A stretch of DNA of 64,000 nucleotides, from the NCBI RefSeq assembly GCF_000428525.1, contig NZ_AUAC01000003.1, positions 372,001 through 436,000 of the forward strand, given 5' to 3'. Below, in pieces: positions 63,111 through 64,000 of this stretch. The position numbers and the translations under genes were made by a program. The notes below the pieces were generated by a model. The model was not told where the DNA came from and made no database searches. It saw nothing but the letters and a program-made list of their open reading frames with translations. Within the stretch, counting starts at the first letter, position 1; every line of letters starts with the position of its first letter. The DNA is from Hellea balneolensis DSM 19091 (GTDB taxonomy: Bacteria > Pseudomonadota > Alphaproteobacteria > Caulobacterales > Maricaulaceae).

Positions 63111-64000
63111 CTAAGCCTCAACGTCAAATTCGCGCTTTAAGAACTCAACTGTAGCAGGATCATAAATCCCGCAAACCACGTTCTGGTTCGCAAATATACC
63201 TGAATAGGATTTAGCTTCACTGACCGAAAACGTTTTATTCCAGTCAACTCCAACAAGATAACAAGCATTGTCTTCATTATCGATATACTCAGTCAAATAG
63301 TCGGCCTTACAAACGTCCAAAATCGGCTCCCCACTATTAGTCTTAAAATCTCGAACATGCTGCTTTTCTTGCGAGATGGTTCCAAAGCCAAGATATCCAT
63401 TTTGCTTTTGGTAGTAAAAAACAGGATCGCCAATCCGTAACTTGTTTAAGCGCTTCGTATAGAAGGTTCCTCCATGCGCCGAGAAAAATCCGTGTTTGCG
63501 CATATCTTCCCAAGGGCGGTCTTCCTCCGCTCCGCCTGTCAAATAATAGTAGCCAGACCAAGGTGGCCTGGTCTTTTTAACAGACCTTTCGACCACTTCC
63601 GTTTGGTCTAGGAGACTATCCGTTGTGAGCATTTCTTTACCGCCGGACTGAAAAACATTGAAGAATGCGGCATTGATACCGATGTCGTGTACCTCAGAGA
63701 GATATTCGATTATACGTTTGCTTTCTTCATCAACCTCGCTCGCTACAACAATCATCTGATGAGAGGCATTCAAAATTTCAGGCGGAGCACTTCTAAATTT
63801 ATCTGTGTAGAGTTCACTCAATGAGCGCCCTTGTTCGCGCTGAACAAGTTCATAAACGTCCTTAGTAGAAAGCCGATGCACCCAAGACGCATAATCCAGA
63901 AGTTGGCCAACAACATCTCGCGGACTACGATCACGCTTTAGCTCAATAATCACGAGGTTGCCCTCTTGGTCTATCGCCAGCAAATCAATTATTTTGCCGT
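63111..64000 (-). CDS. NucS-like PD-(D/E)XK nuclease with a PUA/EVE-like domain (partial)
   Basis: The 5' end lies beyond the window. The visible N-terminal part (GKIIDLLAIDQEGNLVIIELK, split around the D and E-x-K residues) is the DUF91/EndoMS-like nuclease pattern. After a helical region, residues from RPPWSGYYYLTGG through HGGTFYTKRLNKLRIGDPVF and GYLGFGTISQEK resemble an EVE/PUA-like modified-base-binding domain. It is read in the same direction as fic, 136 bases upstream of it. The pairing suggests recognition and cutting of modified DNA. Confidence 0.75.
   Translation of the reverse strand, partial: GKIIDLLAIDQEGNLVIIELKRDRSPRDVVGQLLDYASWVHRLSTKDVYELVQREQGRSLSELYTDKFRSAPPEILNASHQMIVVASEVDEESKRIIEYLSEVHDIGINAAFFNVFQSGGKEMLTTDSLLDQTEVVERSVKKTRPPWSGYYYLTGGAEEDRPWEDMRKHGFFSAHGGTFYTKRLNKLRIGDPVFYYQKQNGYLGFGTISQEKQHVRDFKTNSGEPILDVCKADYLTEYIDNEDNACYLVGVDWNKTFSVSEAKSYSGIFANQNVVCGIYDPATVEFLKREFDVEA

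Overview
The window reads as chromosomal DNA of a moderate-GC alphaproteobacterium. Supporting evidence is a PhyR-NepR-EcfG general stress locus, HWE/HisKA_2 kinases, TIGR02301 and DUF1353 proteins, and an S10-spc-alpha ribosomal cluster without rpmJ or rpsD. A marine Hyphomonadales/Maricaulales-type bacterium is my inference; no 16S gene is present to confirm it.

Layout. 0-13.2 kb holds mixed housekeeping genes: a lipoprotein, an operator-linked BlaI/M56 peptidase pair, an HtrA protease, pyrC, a NUDIX hydrolase, an SRAP protein, DUF389 and YihY membrane proteins, and yaaA. 13.4-19.4 kb is the leftward tryptophan block trpF-trpB-(lipoprotein)-(trpA fragment)-(entericidin)-(three overlapping secreted genes)-trpA. 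The intact trpA is separated from trpB by foreign-looking secreted proteins, and a 37-codon relic of a second trpA remains where trpA is expected. 19.5-24.2 kb has a structured non-coding stretch, rpoN, a DUF1295 protein, an alternative oxidase and rlmB. 24.3-40.4 kb has tRNA-Tyr, tRNA-Gly, tuf and the complete S10-spc-alpha operons, ending in a strong terminator. L15 carries a helix-hairpin-helix extension, and rpsM is preceded by an attenuator-like leader.

40.5-53.5 kb is an envelope and stress region. A lipid kinase, a phosphoesterase, a cardiolipin synthase and an EEP phosphatase/nuclease precede small membrane proteins and the general stress core: a HisKA_2 kinase, EcfG sigma factor, NepR anti-sigma factor and PhyR anti-anti-sigma regulator. 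I found six sites of the form GGAAC-N16/17-CGTT (or one mismatch), placed in front of nepR-ecfG, phyR, the cardiolipin synthase, a secreted protein, a DUF883 operon and a 58-residue PLDc_N-type membrane peptide. This suggests that the sigma factor and much of its local envelope regulon are encoded side by side. A 264-bp element with terminal inverted repeats lies next to phyR. 53.5-57.8 kb holds an Lrp-type regulator and putA.

After a palindrome-rich gap (57.8-58.5 kb), the last 5.5 kb is accessory DNA: a translationally coupled operon fic - SF2 helicase - GIY-YIG-like protein, plus an upstream NucS-like/PUA-like nuclease cut by the window end. Four copies of a TTTCTTAAG box lie between the nuclease gene and fic. 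I consider this the best candidate for an undescribed system, probably defence or mobile-element conflict related. That function is inferred from domain company only.
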